64,000 nucleotides of DNA from Methylotetracoccus oryzae (GTDB lineage: Bacteria; Pseudomonadota; Gammaproteobacteria; Methylococcales; Methylococcaceae): assembly GCF_006175985.1 (NCBI RefSeq), contig NZ_SRSH01000010.1, forward strand, positions 1-64,000, in the 5' to 3' direction. The position numbers were made by a program, and so were the translations under genes. Below, one piece after another: positions 9,297 to 18,629 of this stretch. The notes under the pieces are model-generated. The model did no database searches. It worked only from the letters and a program-made list of their open reading frames with translations, and was not told where the DNA came from. Position 1 is the first letter of the stretch; each line of letters starts with the position of its first letter.

Positions 9297-10292
9297 ATGA
9301 TGCACGATGCCCGACACCCCATGAACGGCGGAGCGCCATTGCCTGCCGCCCCGTTCGATGGCCAACTGCTCAACCGGCTGTGCAAGGAAACTCTCGCCGG
9401 CTCGGGCGACGAGGCCTTGCTGGCACGCCTGCAGCGGGCCTATCCGGAGTATCCGCTGCGGATTGCCCGCAAGGGGCACGAGTGGTACCGCCTGGGCGGC
9501 ATCATCAAGCCCGACGGCGCGCGCGTCGCGCCGGATGTCAACGAGTGGGCGGAGCGCACTTTCATCGAGTGCGGACAGAACTTCAACACGCTGCTGGACC
9601 ATTGCGAGACCGAGCGCTTCCTGGTCACGCAGCACAGCGGTGTCAGCCTGTACCTCGTTGCCGAGACCGGACCGAACGCCGAGGATTTCGTGCAGATCGA
9701 AGTGGATCGAACCCAGGAGTTCGCGCATCGCTATCTGATCGACGACGCGCAGTTGCCGGAGGATCTGGAGGAACTCATCGACCCGATCGATCCGGTCAAC
9801 GTGGAACCCTTCGCGATCGGACCACCGCGTTATACCTATCGGCGCAAGACCGACGTCGCGCTGTTCATGCAGGAACTCGGGCGCCATCGCGCCGACCGTC
9901 ACCCGGCTCAGCGGTTCATGGACGATTGGAACCGCAGCAGCGCCGGTGTGGACAAGCGCTTCTGCGAACCCTGGAGCCTGCGCCTGTTCCAGCATATCGG
10001 CCGTCACGGCGAGCAGATCATGAACGTCGAGATCGTGCGCAATCCGCTCGGCGATGTGCCCCGTCTGGAAAGCGCCGAAGGCCGGAAGGGCAAGGCGCTG
10101 GCGACCCTGATCGGGCGCTTCGACAGCCAGGCCGGCTATCCCTTCGCGTGGTACTTCCACATGTTGAAGGGGCTGGTTTCGCCGCATGTCGGCGAGGCAG
10201 TGAGCCGGGACCTGACCAACGACTACGCCTATCTGCCGGCCCGCGATGCCGCGATCGTGAAGGACTGGGCGGCTACTCCCTACTGTCTCTGA
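9297..10292 (+). CDS. Conserved protein of unknown function upstream of rnf
   Basis: A 331-residue soluble protein with no signal peptide or membrane segment. Recognisable stretches are EWYRLGGIIKPDG, a repeated acidic section (LPEDLEELIDPIDPV), YTYRRKTDVALFM and a C-terminal FAWYFHMLKGLV. I do not recognise a family. Of two adjacent ATG codons, 9297 is taken; ATG 9318 is also possible. It lies before the NifA/sigma-54 control region of rnf, in the same direction, so a link with nitrogen fixation is likely but not shown. Confidence 0.75.
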   Translation: MMHDARHPMNGGAPLPAAPFDGQLLNRLCKETLAGSGDEALLARLQRAYPEYPLRIARKGHEWYRLGGIIKPDGARVAPDVNEWAERTFIECGQNFNTLLDHCETERFLVTQHSGVSLYLVAETGPNAEDFVQIEVDRTQEFAHRYLIDDAQLPEDLEELIDPIDPVNVEPFAIGPPRYTYRRKTDVALFMQELGRHRADRHPAQRFMDDWNRSSAGVDKRFCEPWSLRLFQHIGRHGEQIMNVEIVRNPLGDVPRLESAEGRKGKALATLIGRFDSQAGYPFAWYFHMLKGLVSPHVGEAVSRDLTNDYAYLPARDAAIVKDWAATPYCL

Positions 10293-10399
10293 GTCAGCGC
10301 GCGCCGCAACGCCCGCCCTGAGCTGCCGGTTCCCGTCACCGCTCCGGGGGCCGGCGCGACCCACTCCCTCCAGGTCTCCGGCGGTGCTGCTGGAGTCTT

Positions 10400-10415
10400 T
10401 GTTTGAAATCTGACA
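10400..10415 (+). promoter_or_regulatory. NifA upstream activator sequence for rnf
   Basis: TGT-TTGAAATCTG-ACA, an exact match to the NifA site TGT-N10-ACA. Its centre is about 127 bases before the GG of the rnf sigma-54 promoter, the usual spacing for NifA activation by DNA looping. Confidence 0.75.
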
Positions 10416-10533
10416 AAGGCGCGGAATAGGGCGGGGCCCTGTGACTTTCCCGACAAGGTACCTTCCCCGGGTACCCTTCCCGATACAGGCCAAATTCCTC
10501 ACTCCGCAGGCGGTTGAACCCCGGTCCTGACGG

Positions 10534-10550
10534 TGGCACAAGGCATGCTT
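10534..10550 (+). promoter_or_regulatory. Sigma-54 promoter of the rnf operon
   Basis: TGGCACAAGGCATGCTT contains GG (10535-10536) and GC (10547-10548) separated by exactly 10 bases, with the full TGGCAC -24 element. Transcription should start near 10560, before the GTG of rnfA at 10588. Confidence 0.8.
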
Positions 10551-10587
10551 GTTCGATAAGCGTAAATCGCTTCAGGACAAGACAGGC

Positions 10588-11169
10588 GTGAATGACTACC
10601 TGATGGTTTTGCTGGGCTCGGCGCTCGTCAACAACGTCGTGCTGGTCAAGTTTCTCGGCTTGTGCCCCTTCATGGGGGTATCCAAGAAGATCGACTCGGC
10701 CATCGGCATGGGACTGGCCACGACCTTCGTGCTGACCCTGACCGCCGTGGCCAGCTGGGTCATCGAGCACTTCATCCTGATCCCGCTCGGCATCGGTTTC
10801 CTGCGCATCCTGTCATTCATCCTGGTGATTGCGGCGGTCGTGCAGTTCACCGAGATGGTCGTGCGCAAAACCAGCCCGGTGCTGTATCAGGGACTGGGAA
10901 TTTTCCTGCCGCTGATCACCACGAATTGCGCGGTGCTGGGTGTCGCCTTGCTGAACATTCAGCAGGACTACGACTTCCTGCACAGTGCACTGTTCGGATT
11001 TGGTTCGGCCCTGGGCTTCACGCTGGTGATGGCCCTTTTTGCCGGCATTCGGGAACGCATCGCGCTGCTGGCGGTTCCGGAAGTTTTCTCGGGCGCGCCC
11101 ATCGCGTTCATCACCGCCGGCATTCTGTCGCTGGCATTCATGGGCTTCGCAGGCTTGAACACACACTAG
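10588..11169 (+). CDS. rnfA: Electron transport complex subunit RnfA
   Basis: A 193-residue integral membrane protein with six predicted helices. The family signatures [20 protein letters not shown] and [16 protein letters not shown] carry the cysteines that hold the intramembrane 2Fe-2S cluster together with RnfE. The Rnf complex couples ion flow across the membrane to ferredoxin reduction by NADH, supplying nitrogenase with low-potential electrons. The GTG at 10588 is preferred to an upstream TTG because it gives the usual length and N-terminus; a weak AAGACAGG precedes it. First gene of the operon. Confidence 0.95.
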   Translation: MNDYLMVLLGSALVNNVVLVKFLGLCPFMGVSKKIDSAIGMGLATTFVLTLTAVASWVIEHFILIPLGIGFLRILSFILVIAAVVQFTEMVVRKTSPVLYQGLGIFLPLITTNCAVLGVALLNIQQDYDFLHSALFGFGSALGFTLVMALFAGIRERIALLAVPEVFSGAPIAFITAGILSLAFMGFAGLNTH

Positions 11170-11188
11170 CGTCGGATCGGGAAAGCGG

Positions 11189-11737
11189 ATGTACATACTC
11201 TTCGCCATCATCAGTCTGACCGGAATGGGCCTGTGTCTCGGCTTTCTGCTCGGGGCCGCGGCGCGTTACCTCAAGGTGGAAGCCAACCCGTTGATCGAGG
11301 AGATCGAGGCCCTGATGCCCGGCTCCCAGTGCGGGCAGTGCGGCTACCCCGGCTGCCGGCCGGCGGCCGAGGCGCTGGTCGCGGGCGAGGCGCCGGCTAC
11401 GCTGTGTCCGCCGGGCGGGCGGGCGCTGGCCGAGCAACTGGCGAACAAGTTGTCGATCGATCTCGATTTGTCGGATGTCGAAGACCAGGTGCCGATGGTC
11501 GCCCGCGTCGACGAATCCAACTGCATCGGCTGTACCCGGTGCTACAAGGTGTGCCCGACCGATGCGCTGGTCGGGGCTCCCAAGCAGATCCATGCGGTCG
11601 TCGCCGATGCCTGCATCGCCTGCGCCAAGTGTGTCGACGTCTGTCCGACCGAATGTCTTCGTATCCAGCCGGTCAAGGTCACGCTGCGCAACTGGCGCTG
11701 GCCCAACCCCGAAGCGGCTCCGGCCAAGGCGGCATGA
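11189..11737 (+). CDS. rnfB: Electron transport complex subunit RnfB
   Basis: A 182-residue protein with one N-terminal membrane helix, then a CGQCGYPGC cluster motif (Fe-S domain shared with other ferredoxin-handling proteins) completed by a Cys near residue 72, and two 4Fe-4S motifs CIGCTRCYKVCP and CIACAKCVDVCP. RnfB receives or delivers electrons to ferredoxin at the cytoplasmic face. The end overlaps rnfC by ATGA, indicating translational coupling. Confidence 0.96.
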   Translation: MYILFAIISLTGMGLCLGFLLGAAARYLKVEANPLIEEIEALMPGSQCGQCGYPGCRPAAEALVAGEAPATLCPPGGRALAEQLANKLSIDLDLSDVEDQVPMVARVDESNCIGCTRCYKVCPTDALVGAPKQIHAVVADACIACAKCVDVCPTECLRIQPVKVTLRNWRWPNPEAAPAKAA

Positions 11738-13230
11738 CCATGTGGCCCTTCGCTTTGACTACCTTCTGGTCCCGCCCGAAAATTCGCGGCGGTGTTCATC
11801 CCGAGCCGCGCAAGGAGGCGACCGCCGGACTGTCGATCGATAGCGACTTCCCGTTGCCGGAGAAGCTCTACCTGTCGCTGCAGCAGCATGTCGGGCAGCC
11901 CGCCGAGCCGGTCGTCCGGGTCGGAGATCGGGTCCGCAAGGGACAGTTACTGGCGGCGGGTCAGGGGAATATCTCCGCGCCGGTTCATGCGCCGACCTCG
12001 GGGATCGTCTTCGACCTGATGGATTTTCCGGCCGCACACCCTTCGGCCTTGCCGACGCCGACTCTGGTGCTGGAGCCCGATGGCGAGGATCAGTGGCTGG
12101 AGGTACTCGATGCGGCCGACCCGTTCAGTCTGAGCCCCGAGGAGATTGCGCGGCGCGTCGGTGCGGCGGGCATCGTCGGCATGGGCGGTGCCGCGTTTCC
12201 GTCGGCTGTCAAGCTGAACCTGGGCCGCCGGAACCGGATCGAAACCCTGCTGATCAACGGCGGCGAATGCGAACCCTATCTGACCTGCGACGATCGCTTG
12301 ATGCGCGAACGCGCGGCTGACATCGTCGACGGCATCCGCATCATGCTGCGGGCCCTGGAATGCAGCCGCGCCATCGTAGGTATCGAGGACAACAAGCCTG
12401 AGGCCTATGCCGCGATGTGCGAGGCAGCGGGGCCGTTCGCCGATGCGGTCGAAGTCGCCCTGGTGCCGTCACTCTATCCGATGGGCTGGGACAAACAACT
12501 GATCGGCTACCTGACCGGCAAGGAAGTCCCGGCCGACGGCCGCTCCGCCGATGTTGGCGTGCTGATGCATAACGTCGCCACGGCCTATGCGATCCAGCAG
12601 GCCATCCGCTTCGGCAAGCCGCTGATCAGCCGTGTCGTGACCGTCTCCGGCAAGGCGGTCGGGACCCCGCGGAATGTCGAGGCGCCGATCGGGACACCGC
12701 TGGCCGACCTGCTCGCTTACTGCGGGCTCGAGCCCGAGACGGCCACCCGCTACATCATGGGCGGGCCGATGATGGGCGACGTGCTGCCGCACCCCAACGT
12801 CCCGCTGGTCAAGGGCGCTTGCGGCATACTCGCGCTGACCGACGCGGAAGTCGCCGCATCCGATGCGAAGGCCTGCATCCGCTGTTCCCGCTGCGTTGCC
12901 GCCTGTCCCGCCGGCCTGATGCCGCTGGAGATGATGACGCGCATTCGGGCGGGGCAACTCGAATCCGCCGTCGGCTACGGGCTCAAGGACTGCATCAGCT
13001 GCGGGTCGTGCTCTTATGTGTGTCCCTCGGAAATCCCGCTGGTCCAGTATTTCAAATACGCGAGCAGCGAGCTGATCGCGCGGCAACAGGCACAGCTCAA
13101 GGCCGAGCAGACCAAGCGCCTGGCGGAGGAAAAACAGGAGCGGATCGCCCGCTACAAGGCCGAGCAGGCTGCCTTGGCTGCTGCCCGCCGGGCCAAGAGC
13201 CAGCAGCGCAAGGCGGAGGAAGCGGCATGA
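11734..13230 (+). CDS. rnfC: Electron transport complex subunit RnfC
   Basis: A 498-residue soluble subunit that takes electrons from NADH. The N-terminal barrel-sandwich domain (GGVHPEP...) is followed by the flavin/NADH fold with GMGGAAFPSAVKL and LLINGGECEPYL, then two 4Fe-4S motifs CIRCSRCVAACP and CISCGSCSYVCP. The C-terminal tail is short and Lys/Ala/Gln-rich, without the long repeats of the E. coli protein. The ATG at 11734 overlaps the rnfB stop. The longer open frame to 11233 is an artefact of reading rnfB out of phase. Confidence 0.95.
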   Translation: MTMWPFALTTFWSRPKIRGGVHPEPRKEATAGLSIDSDFPLPEKLYLSLQQHVGQPAEPVVRVGDRVRKGQLLAAGQGNISAPVHAPTSGIVFDLMDFPAAHPSALPTPTLVLEPDGEDQWLEVLDAADPFSLSPEEIARRVGAAGIVGMGGAAFPSAVKLNLGRRNRIETLLINGGECEPYLTCDDRLMRERAADIVDGIRIMLRALECSRAIVGIEDNKPEAYAAMCEAAGPFADAVEVALVPSLYPMGWDKQLIGYLTGKEVPADGRSADVGVLMHNVATAYAIQQAIRFGKPLISRVVTVSGKAVGTPRNVEAPIGTPLADLLAYCGLEPETATRYIMGGPMMGDVLPHPNVPLVKGACGILALTDAEVAASDAKACIRCSRCVAACPAGLMPLEMMTRIRAGQLESAVGYGLKDCISCGSCSYVCPSEIPLVQYFKYASSELIARQQAQLKAEQTKRLAEEKQERIARYKAEQAALAAARRAKSQQRKAEEAA

Positions 13231-14309
13231 GCCGCCGCCTGCCAGCCCTGCGGCTCGTCCAGCCCGACAGCCAGGTCCAGGCGATCATGGGCCAGGTCAT
13301 GCTGGCCCTGGTGCCGGCTACGGCCTTCGGCCTGTTCCTGTTCGGGCTTCCGGCGATGTTCCTGTTCGCCGTGACCGTGCTGGCCGCATTGGGCTTCGAA
13401 GGGATTTGCCTCTCACTGGCCGGGAAACCGGTCAGGGCTACACTGCTGGATGGATCGGCCGTGCTGACGGGATGGCTGATCGCGATGACCCTGCCGCCCT
13501 GGGCTCCCTGGTGGATCGGTGTGGTGGGCTCGGGTCTGGCGATCGTGGTCGGTAAGCAGGTATTCGGCGGCCTTGGCCAGAATATCTTCAACCCTGCCAT
13601 GCTGGCGCGCGTCGCGCTACTGGTGTCGTTCCCGCTGGAGATGACCACCTGGGTCGATCCCGCCCCGCCGTTGTCGCCCGGGGCGCCCGCTTGGTTCGAC
13701 AGCCTGGCGATCACCTTCGGTGCTTCCGGTGTGCCGGATGGCGTCACCGGAGCCACCCTGATCGGCCATATCAAGACCGAATTCTCTCAGGGCCGCCGGC
13801 TTGGCGAGGCCCTCGTCAGTGGCGATTACGGTGCGCTGAAATCCTTCCTGGGCTGGATCCGGGGCAGCATGGGGGAGACCTCGGCCGCGCTGTTGCTCCT
13901 CGGCGGCATCTGGATGATTCGCCGGAAGCTCATCACCTGGCACATTCCGGTTGCCATGCTGTTGACGGTCGCCGTGCTGGCCAGCCTCTTCGCCCTGATC
14001 GACGGCGACCGCTACCCGGGTCCGCTATTCCACCTGTTCTCGGGGGCCCTGATGCTGGCCGCGTTCTTCATCGCGACCGACTACGTGACGTCGCCGAGCA
14101 GCCCGGTCGGGCAGCTCATTTTCGGCGCCGGATGCGGGTTGATCGTCTTCGTGATCCGCACCTGGGGTGGCTATCCCGAGGGTGTCGGCTTTGCCGTGCT
14201 GCTGATGAATGCGATGACACCGACCATCGACCACTACGTGCGTCCGCGGATCTATGGCCGCGATCGCAAGGGAAGGCCTCTGGATCTGCCCGCGGGTAAC
14301 GACGGATGA
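13227..14309 (+). CDS. rnfD: Electron transport complex subunit RnfD
   Basis: A 360-residue polytopic membrane protein with about nine helices. The FMN-attachment site is visible as DGVTGATLIG, where FMN is linked to the Thr by a phosphoester bond. The segment GLGQNIFNPAMLAR is a strong family signature. It starts in an ATGA overlap with rnfC and ends in an ATGA overlap with rnfG. With RnfG it forms the covalent-flavin part of the complex. Confidence 0.95.
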   Translation: MSRRLPALRLVQPDSQVQAIMGQVMLALVPATAFGLFLFGLPAMFLFAVTVLAALGFEGICLSLAGKPVRATLLDGSAVLTGWLIAMTLPPWAPWWIGVVGSGLAIVVGKQVFGGLGQNIFNPAMLARVALLVSFPLEMTTWVDPAPPLSPGAPAWFDSLAITFGASGVPDGVTGATLIGHIKTEFSQGRRLGEALVSGDYGALKSFLGWIRGSMGETSAALLLLGGIWMIRRKLITWHIPVAMLLTVAVLASLFALIDGDRYPGPLFHLFSGALMLAAFFIATDYVTSPSSPVGQLIFGAGCGLIVFVIRTWGGYPEGVGFAVLLMNAMTPTIDHYVRPRIYGRDRKGRPLDLPAGNDG

Positions 14310-15001
14310 GCATCGATCAGGCACGCCTGCGGGAGATCGCTGCGGACCGCTGGCAGTCGCTGCGGCGGCAATTCGACGATCTCGACACCCTGCGCCAGCG
14401 GCTCGACTATCAGACTTACGTGCTGGCGGCAGCCGCCTTGTTGGCCAGCGTGTTGCTGGGGGTGGGCGATCTGGCCACGAAGGGCTCGATCGAGCGTCGC
14501 CAGGCCGAAGACCTGCTCGCGACGCTGGAACAGGTGCTGCCGTCTGGCCTCTACGACAACGATCTGCTGCGGGACTCGGGCACGGTTGCCGATACCGGGG
14601 AACAGGGCCTCGGTGTGGTGCCGGTATATGTGGCCCGCAAGGGCGGTGCGGTGACCGCGGTGGCTTTCAAACTGTCCGCCAAGGGCGGGTATTCTGGCCC
14701 AATCGCGCTGGTCATGGGCGTCAGTGCTGACGGGGTGGTGCTTGGAACGCGCGTCGTCGCCCACGCTGAAACGCCGGGACTGGGCGACAAGATCGAACGC
14801 AACAAGTCGGACTGGATCACCTTCTTCGACGGACGTTCCCTGGAGAACACCTCACCCGAGCGCTGGCGCGTCAAGAAGGACGGCGGCGATTTCGACCAGT
14901 TTGCCGGCGCGACGATCACGCCGCGGGCGGTCGTCGGCGGCGTTCAGGCTGGCCTCAAGTTCTTTCAGCGGCACCGGGACGAGCTGCTTTCTCCTCGCTG
15001 A
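14306..15001 (+). CDS. rnfG: Electron transport complex subunit RnfG
   Basis: A 231-residue protein with one N-terminal membrane anchor (residues about 38-55) and a periplasmic FMN-binding domain. The motifs ETPGLGDKI and FAGATITPRAVV include the Thr that carries covalent FMN (SGAT-type site). It follows rnfD with an ATGA overlap. A charged N-terminus of about 35 residues precedes the membrane helix, longer than in many RnfG proteins. Confidence 0.93.
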   Translation: MSIDQARLREIAADRWQSLRRQFDDLDTLRQRLDYQTYVLAAAALLASVLLGVGDLATKGSIERRQAEDLLATLEQVLPSGLYDNDLLRDSGTVADTGEQGLGVVPVYVARKGGAVTAVAFKLSAKGGYSGPIALVMGVSADGVVLGTRVVAHAETPGLGDKIERNKSDWITFFDGRSLENTSPERWRVKKDGGDFDQFAGATITPRAVVGGVQAGLKFFQRHRDELLSPR

Positions 15002-15013
15002 TGCGGTGATGCC

Positions 15014-15703
15014 ATGAATCAAGAGTTCCGGAAAATTGCCCGCGACGGCTTGTGGGACAACAACATCGTCTTCAGCCAGAGCATCGGTCTATGCCCGCTG
15101 CTGGCGGTCACCGGCACCGCGACCAACGGCCTCGGCATGGGGCTCGCGACGGCCGCCGTCATGGTGGTCTGCAATGTCCTGATATCCCACGGACGGGCGT
15201 TGATCCCGCCGGAGATCCGCATTCCGATCTTCGTCGTGCTGATCGCCATGGTCGTCACGCTGGTGGACATGGTCATGAATGCGTGGCTGCATGAAATGCA
15301 CAAGGTACTGGGACTGTTCATCCCGCTGATCGTCACGAATTGCGCGATTCTGGGTCGCGTCGAAGCCTTCGCCTCGCGCCGGCCGCTGGCCCAGTCGGCG
15401 GCGGACGGTCTGATGATGGGCCTCGGGTTCACGCTGGCACTGGTGGTCCTGGGCGCCGCGCGCGAGATCGTCGGCGCCGGTACGCTGTTCGCCGATGCCG
15501 CGTTACTGATGGGTGACTCCTTCGCCTGGCTGGAGACCGTCGTGATCGACCCCTACCGCGGCTTTTTGTTGATGGCCCTGCCGCCGGGCGGGTTCCTGAT
15601 GCTGGGCTTCATCCTGGCCGGCAAGAAGTTGATCGATCGCCGGCTGGCAGCCAGACAGCAACGGGCGATGCCGATCGGCGACTCGCTGGCAGAAAATTCC
15701 TGA
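15014..15703 (+). CDS. rnfE: Electron transport complex subunit RnfE
   Basis: A 229-residue integral membrane protein related to RnfA. The signatures GLWDNNIVFSQSIGLCPLLA and LFIPLIVTNCAILGR hold the partner cysteines for the shared membrane 2Fe-2S cluster. About six helices are visible. It starts 12 bases after rnfG. Confidence 0.95.
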   Translation: MNQEFRKIARDGLWDNNIVFSQSIGLCPLLAVTGTATNGLGMGLATAAVMVVCNVLISHGRALIPPEIRIPIFVVLIAMVVTLVDMVMNAWLHEMHKVLGLFIPLIVTNCAILGRVEAFASRRPLAQSAADGLMMGLGFTLALVVLGAAREIVGAGTLFADAALLMGDSFAWLETVVIDPYRGFLLMALPPGGFLMLGFILAGKKLIDRRLAARQQRAMPIGDSLAENS

Positions 15704-15715
15704 CGGGTATCCGGC

Positions 15716-16006
15716 ATGAATGTAGGTGTGTGTTACGCTGATTCGGACCGCCAGCTCTGGCTCAGGATGGATGTGCCGGAGGACAGTTCGGTCGAGCAGG
15801 CGATCCTGCGCTCGGGCATACTGAAGCGGTTCCCCGAGATCGATCTGGCGACGCAGAAGGTCGGAATTTTCGGTAAGCTCGTCAAACTCGATGCCCCGGT
15901 GAAGGAGGGGGACCGCATCGAAATCTATCGGCCGATCATCGCCGACCCCAAGACGGTCCGGCGGCGCCGGATCGGCGATGATGATGACGAGGACGACGAC
16001 GACTGA
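15716..16006 (+). CDS. rnfH: RnfH ubiquitin-like protein
   Basis: A 96-residue RnfH-family protein (UPF0125, ubiquitin-like fold). The core motifs are SVEQAILRSGIL, KVGIFGKLVKLD and GDRIEIYRPI. RnfH accompanies rnf operons of nitrogen fixers and its role is not well defined. This one carries a very acidic end (IGDDDDEDDDD), which I have not seen as a general family feature. It lies 12 bases after rnfE. Confidence 0.9.
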   Translation: MNVGVCYADSDRQLWLRMDVPEDSSVEQAILRSGILKRFPEIDLATQKVGIFGKLVKLDAPVKEGDRIEIYRPIIADPKTVRRRRIGDDDDEDDDD

Positions 16007-16072
16007 TCGTCTGCCTGAGAGGCCGCGGCCTGGGGTCAATCACGACAACGTTAACCTGGACATATCGGAATA

Positions 16073-16537
16073 ATGAAAGGCGACAGCAAAGTCATCGAAT
16101 ACCTGAATCGCGTACTGCTGAACGAACTCACGGCGATCAATCAGTATTTTCTCCACGCCCGCATGTTCAAGAACTGGGGCTTCAAGAAGCTCAACGAACA
16201 CGAATACAAGGAATCGATCGACGAGATGAAGCACGCCGATCTGGTGATCGAGCGCGTGTTGTTCCTCGAAGGCCTGCCCAACCTGCAGGACCTCGGTAAG
16301 CTGCGCATCGGCGAGAACGTCAAGGAGTGCCTAAGCTGCGACCTGCTGCTGGAGCATGACGCGCTGCCGGTGCTGAAGGAGGCGATCGCCCATTGCGAGA
16401 GCGTCGGCGACTACGTCAGCCGCGAACTCTTCGAGCACATCCTGGAGAGCGAGGAAGAGCACGTCGACTGGCTGGAAACGCAGTTGGGCCTGATTCAGGC
16501 GATCGGTCTCGAGAATTACCTGCAGTCCGGCGTGTGA
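16073..16537 (+). CDS. bfr: Bacterioferritin
   Basis: A 154-residue bacterioferritin that stores iron in 24-subunit shells. The ferroxidase residues are all visible: Glu in [11 protein letters not shown], Glu/His in DEMKHAD (with the haem-ligand Met in the same motif), Glu in [10 protein letters not shown] and Glu/His in ESEEEHVDW. The length is standard. It follows rnfH in the same direction and may be cotranscribed. It could supply or buffer iron for nitrogenase assembly. Confidence 0.95.
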   Translation: MKGDSKVIEYLNRVLLNELTAINQYFLHARMFKNWGFKKLNEHEYKESIDEMKHADLVIERVLFLEGLPNLQDLGKLRIGENVKECLSCDLLLEHDALPVLKEAIAHCESVGDYVSRELFEHILESEEEHVDWLETQLGLIQAIGLENYLQSGV

Positions 16538-16668
16538 CCGGACGGCCACCAGGCCCGCGTGCGCGTTCGCTGTGGTGCGCTGTGAGCCGGGTGCCGTAGT
16601 CCTGTTGTCGGGGCCGTTTACGGAACGTTCTCGGGACCCACGATTGCCTGCGATCCGGAGGGGGAGAA

Positions 16669-17031
16669 ATGAGCGAACAGAGCTGGGACAAGCGGGGTGA
16701 AGCGATCTGTGCGCGTCTCGTGACCGAGATGCACAAACTGGGTTTCATGCCCGGGCAGTTGCGTGACACCCCGGTTTACGCCCAGGCGGCGTTCGAGACC
16801 GCCCGCGACCCTTACAGCGGCGGGAACACACTGTGCGCATCCTGGAAGAATGCGGCGGGCTCGCGCGTGGGATTGATGAAATTCCATGGCGACGGCTCGT
16901 TCTATGCCGAGTACGACGTGGTTCAGCCGCATCCGCGCGATCCTCGCTGGTTCGTGGAAAGCGTGGTGGCCTGGGGGCGCGACGAGGTCATCAAGAGCGA
17001 GGCCAAGCTCCTGCCCGCACTCGGGGAATGA
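16669..17031 (+). CDS. Conserved protein of unknown function (nif/rnf-adjacent)
   Basis: A 120-residue soluble protein with a compact domain: YSGGNTLCASWKNAAG, VGLMKFHGDGSFYAEYD and HPRDPRWFVESVVAWG. The mix of aromatic and strand-rich segments suggests a small alpha/beta fold. No family is recognised. A GGAGGGGGAGAA ribosome site precedes the ATG. Its place after rnf and bfr, before the DUF364-like gene, suggests a role in nitrogen fixation. Confidence 0.75.
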   Translation: MSEQSWDKRGEAICARLVTEMHKLGFMPGQLRDTPVYAQAAFETARDPYSGGNTLCASWKNAAGSRVGLMKFHGDGSFYAEYDVVQPHPRDPRWFVESVVAWGRDEVIKSEAKLLPALGE

Positions 17032-17122
17032 GTTCGGGCATGGCGCAGCCCCTCCCCCACGGCCGCCGCCCTTCTCGCTATCGGCCGATTCGCGTGGCGA
17101 GCGCCGCCTCACGCGGCCGCTG

Positions 17123-18121
17123 ATGCCCGATCCCTTCGAGATCTACGATCTGCTGCAGGACTACGCGGCCGGCCCGGAGCCGGTCCGGGCCGTGGTGATC
17201 GGTCTGGTGTGGACCTATTGCGAGGCGGAAGCCGTCGGTCTGGCGATGAGTCCGGGTATCCCGACGCGCACCCTGAGCTGGGCCGGGACGCTGCGCGGCC
17301 GGTCACTGACGGATCTGGCGACCTGGGTGCGCGAGTTCGAACCCTATCGGGCGGCAGTGGGCATGGCAGCCGTCAACGCCGGCCTCAATCGTTACGATGC
17401 GATTCCGGCCTCCGTGCTGCTCGAGCCCCGCGCCGGCAGCGCCAACAATCTGGCGGTGTTCGAGCATTTTCTGCCGGAGCTCAGGGGCCGCAACGTCGTG
17501 GTCGTCGGGCGTTACCCGGGGCTCGATCGATTTGCTGCGGCGCATGACCTCGATCTGACGGTGCTGGAGCGGCAACCCGGCGATGGGGATCTGCCGGATT
17601 CGGCCTGCGAGTATCTGCTACCGCGCGCGGATTGGGTTTTCATGACTGCTACGTCACTGATAAACAAGACCTTTCCGCGGCTGGCGGCTTTGGCCCGCGA
17701 TGCCGTCACGGTGTTGATGGGGCCCACGACCCCATGGCTTCCCGACCTCTACCACTTCGGCATCGATTACCTCGCGGGCGTCGAAGTGGTCGATCCGGAG
17801 CAACTGCGCCATACCATCGGTGAAGGCGGAGGCGTCCGAATTTTCGACGGTCCGGTGCGGTATCGGGTGGCGGCGATCGGCATCGACCAGAGCAAGGTGT
17901 GGGCGCGCCGACTGATCGCCGAGACCGTGGCGGAACGGGAGCAACTGAATCAGGACATGGACGCCTGGTACCGGAACGGAACCGCGCGGCGCTTTCCGCG
18001 CCTGGCCCAGCTGGAAGTCGCGACGCAGCGCCTGTCCCGCCTCGATACCTGTTTCAAGCGGCTTTGGGATGAAAAGCCCGACGTGCATCCGTTGCCGAGC
18101 GGTAAGCCGTGCCAGCACTGA
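17123..18121 (+). CDS. DUF364-like Rossmann-fold protein
   Basis: A 332-residue protein resembling the DUF4213/DUF364 family (putative heavy-metal chelation proteins). A Rossmann-like core is visible around residues 130-225: GRNVVVVGRYPG, then ADWVFMTATSLINKTFPRLAALA and VTVLMGPTTPWLPDL. Some family members occur near nitrogenase or molybdate genes, so metal or cofactor handling is a reasonable guess, not shown. ATG 17123 is taken; the open frame reaches 16886 but the extra part overlaps the previous gene. Confidence 0.75.
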   Translation: MPDPFEIYDLLQDYAAGPEPVRAVVIGLVWTYCEAEAVGLAMSPGIPTRTLSWAGTLRGRSLTDLATWVREFEPYRAAVGMAAVNAGLNRYDAIPASVLLEPRAGSANNLAVFEHFLPELRGRNVVVVGRYPGLDRFAAAHDLDLTVLERQPGDGDLPDSACEYLLPRADWVFMTATSLINKTFPRLAALARDAVTVLMGPTTPWLPDLYHFGIDYLAGVEVVDPEQLRHTIGEGGGVRIFDGPVRYRVAAIGIDQSKVWARRLIAETVAEREQLNQDMDAWYRNGTARRFPRLAQLEVATQRLSRLDTCFKRLWDEKPDVHPLPSGKPCQH

Positions 18122-18194
18122 ATTCGGGTGATGTGCCCGGTACCCCGTTCTCCGCCAGCGGCGGAGTTTTGCCAACAACCCGGATACGGCCGCG

Positions 18195-18629
18195 ATGACC
18201 GACGACACCTTGAACGACAACCGCGTGATCCTCTGTCACTTCGACACCTATAGCACGGCGCTGGTGTTTGCCCGCTATGGCACCTCGGTACTGGCGCCGG
18301 CACCGCTGCCGGAAGGCGCGGTACCCCTGGCGGTCCTGCCGGAGAGCGAGGCGCGCCACGAGCCCGAGGCTGCGCTGGCCGCCTTGATTGCCCGCTTCGG
18401 GCTAAATCCCGCCGAATTGGCTCTGGTCGACGGTTTCGAGGAATGGCTGTCCGACGGCGGCCGGCCCATCCGCGTTCACGTGGCGCAGTTCAAGACCTTC
18501 GAAGCGCCCCGATCCGCGCTCGCACCGCATGGCGGCGTGTTCAAGCCGATCAGCGAACTCCGCGGGACGGCGCCGGTCGAGTTGAACCTGTTGCGGCGGG
18601 TCTTCAACCTGTTCATGGGCGGCCGGTAG
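18195..18629 (+). CDS. Conserved protein of unknown function
   Basis: A 144-residue soluble protein, rich in Ala, Pro and Glu, with the segments VILCHFDTYSTALVFARYG and LNLLRRVFNLFMGGR at its end. No family is recognised. It is the last gene of the rnf-linked (+) run and faces iscX on the other strand. Confidence 0.65.
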   Translation: MTDDTLNDNRVILCHFDTYSTALVFARYGTSVLAPAPLPEGAVPLAVLPESEARHEPEAALAALIARFGLNPAELALVDGFEEWLSDGGRPIRVHVAQFKTFEAPRSALAPHGGVFKPISELRGTAPVELNLLRRVFNLFMGGR

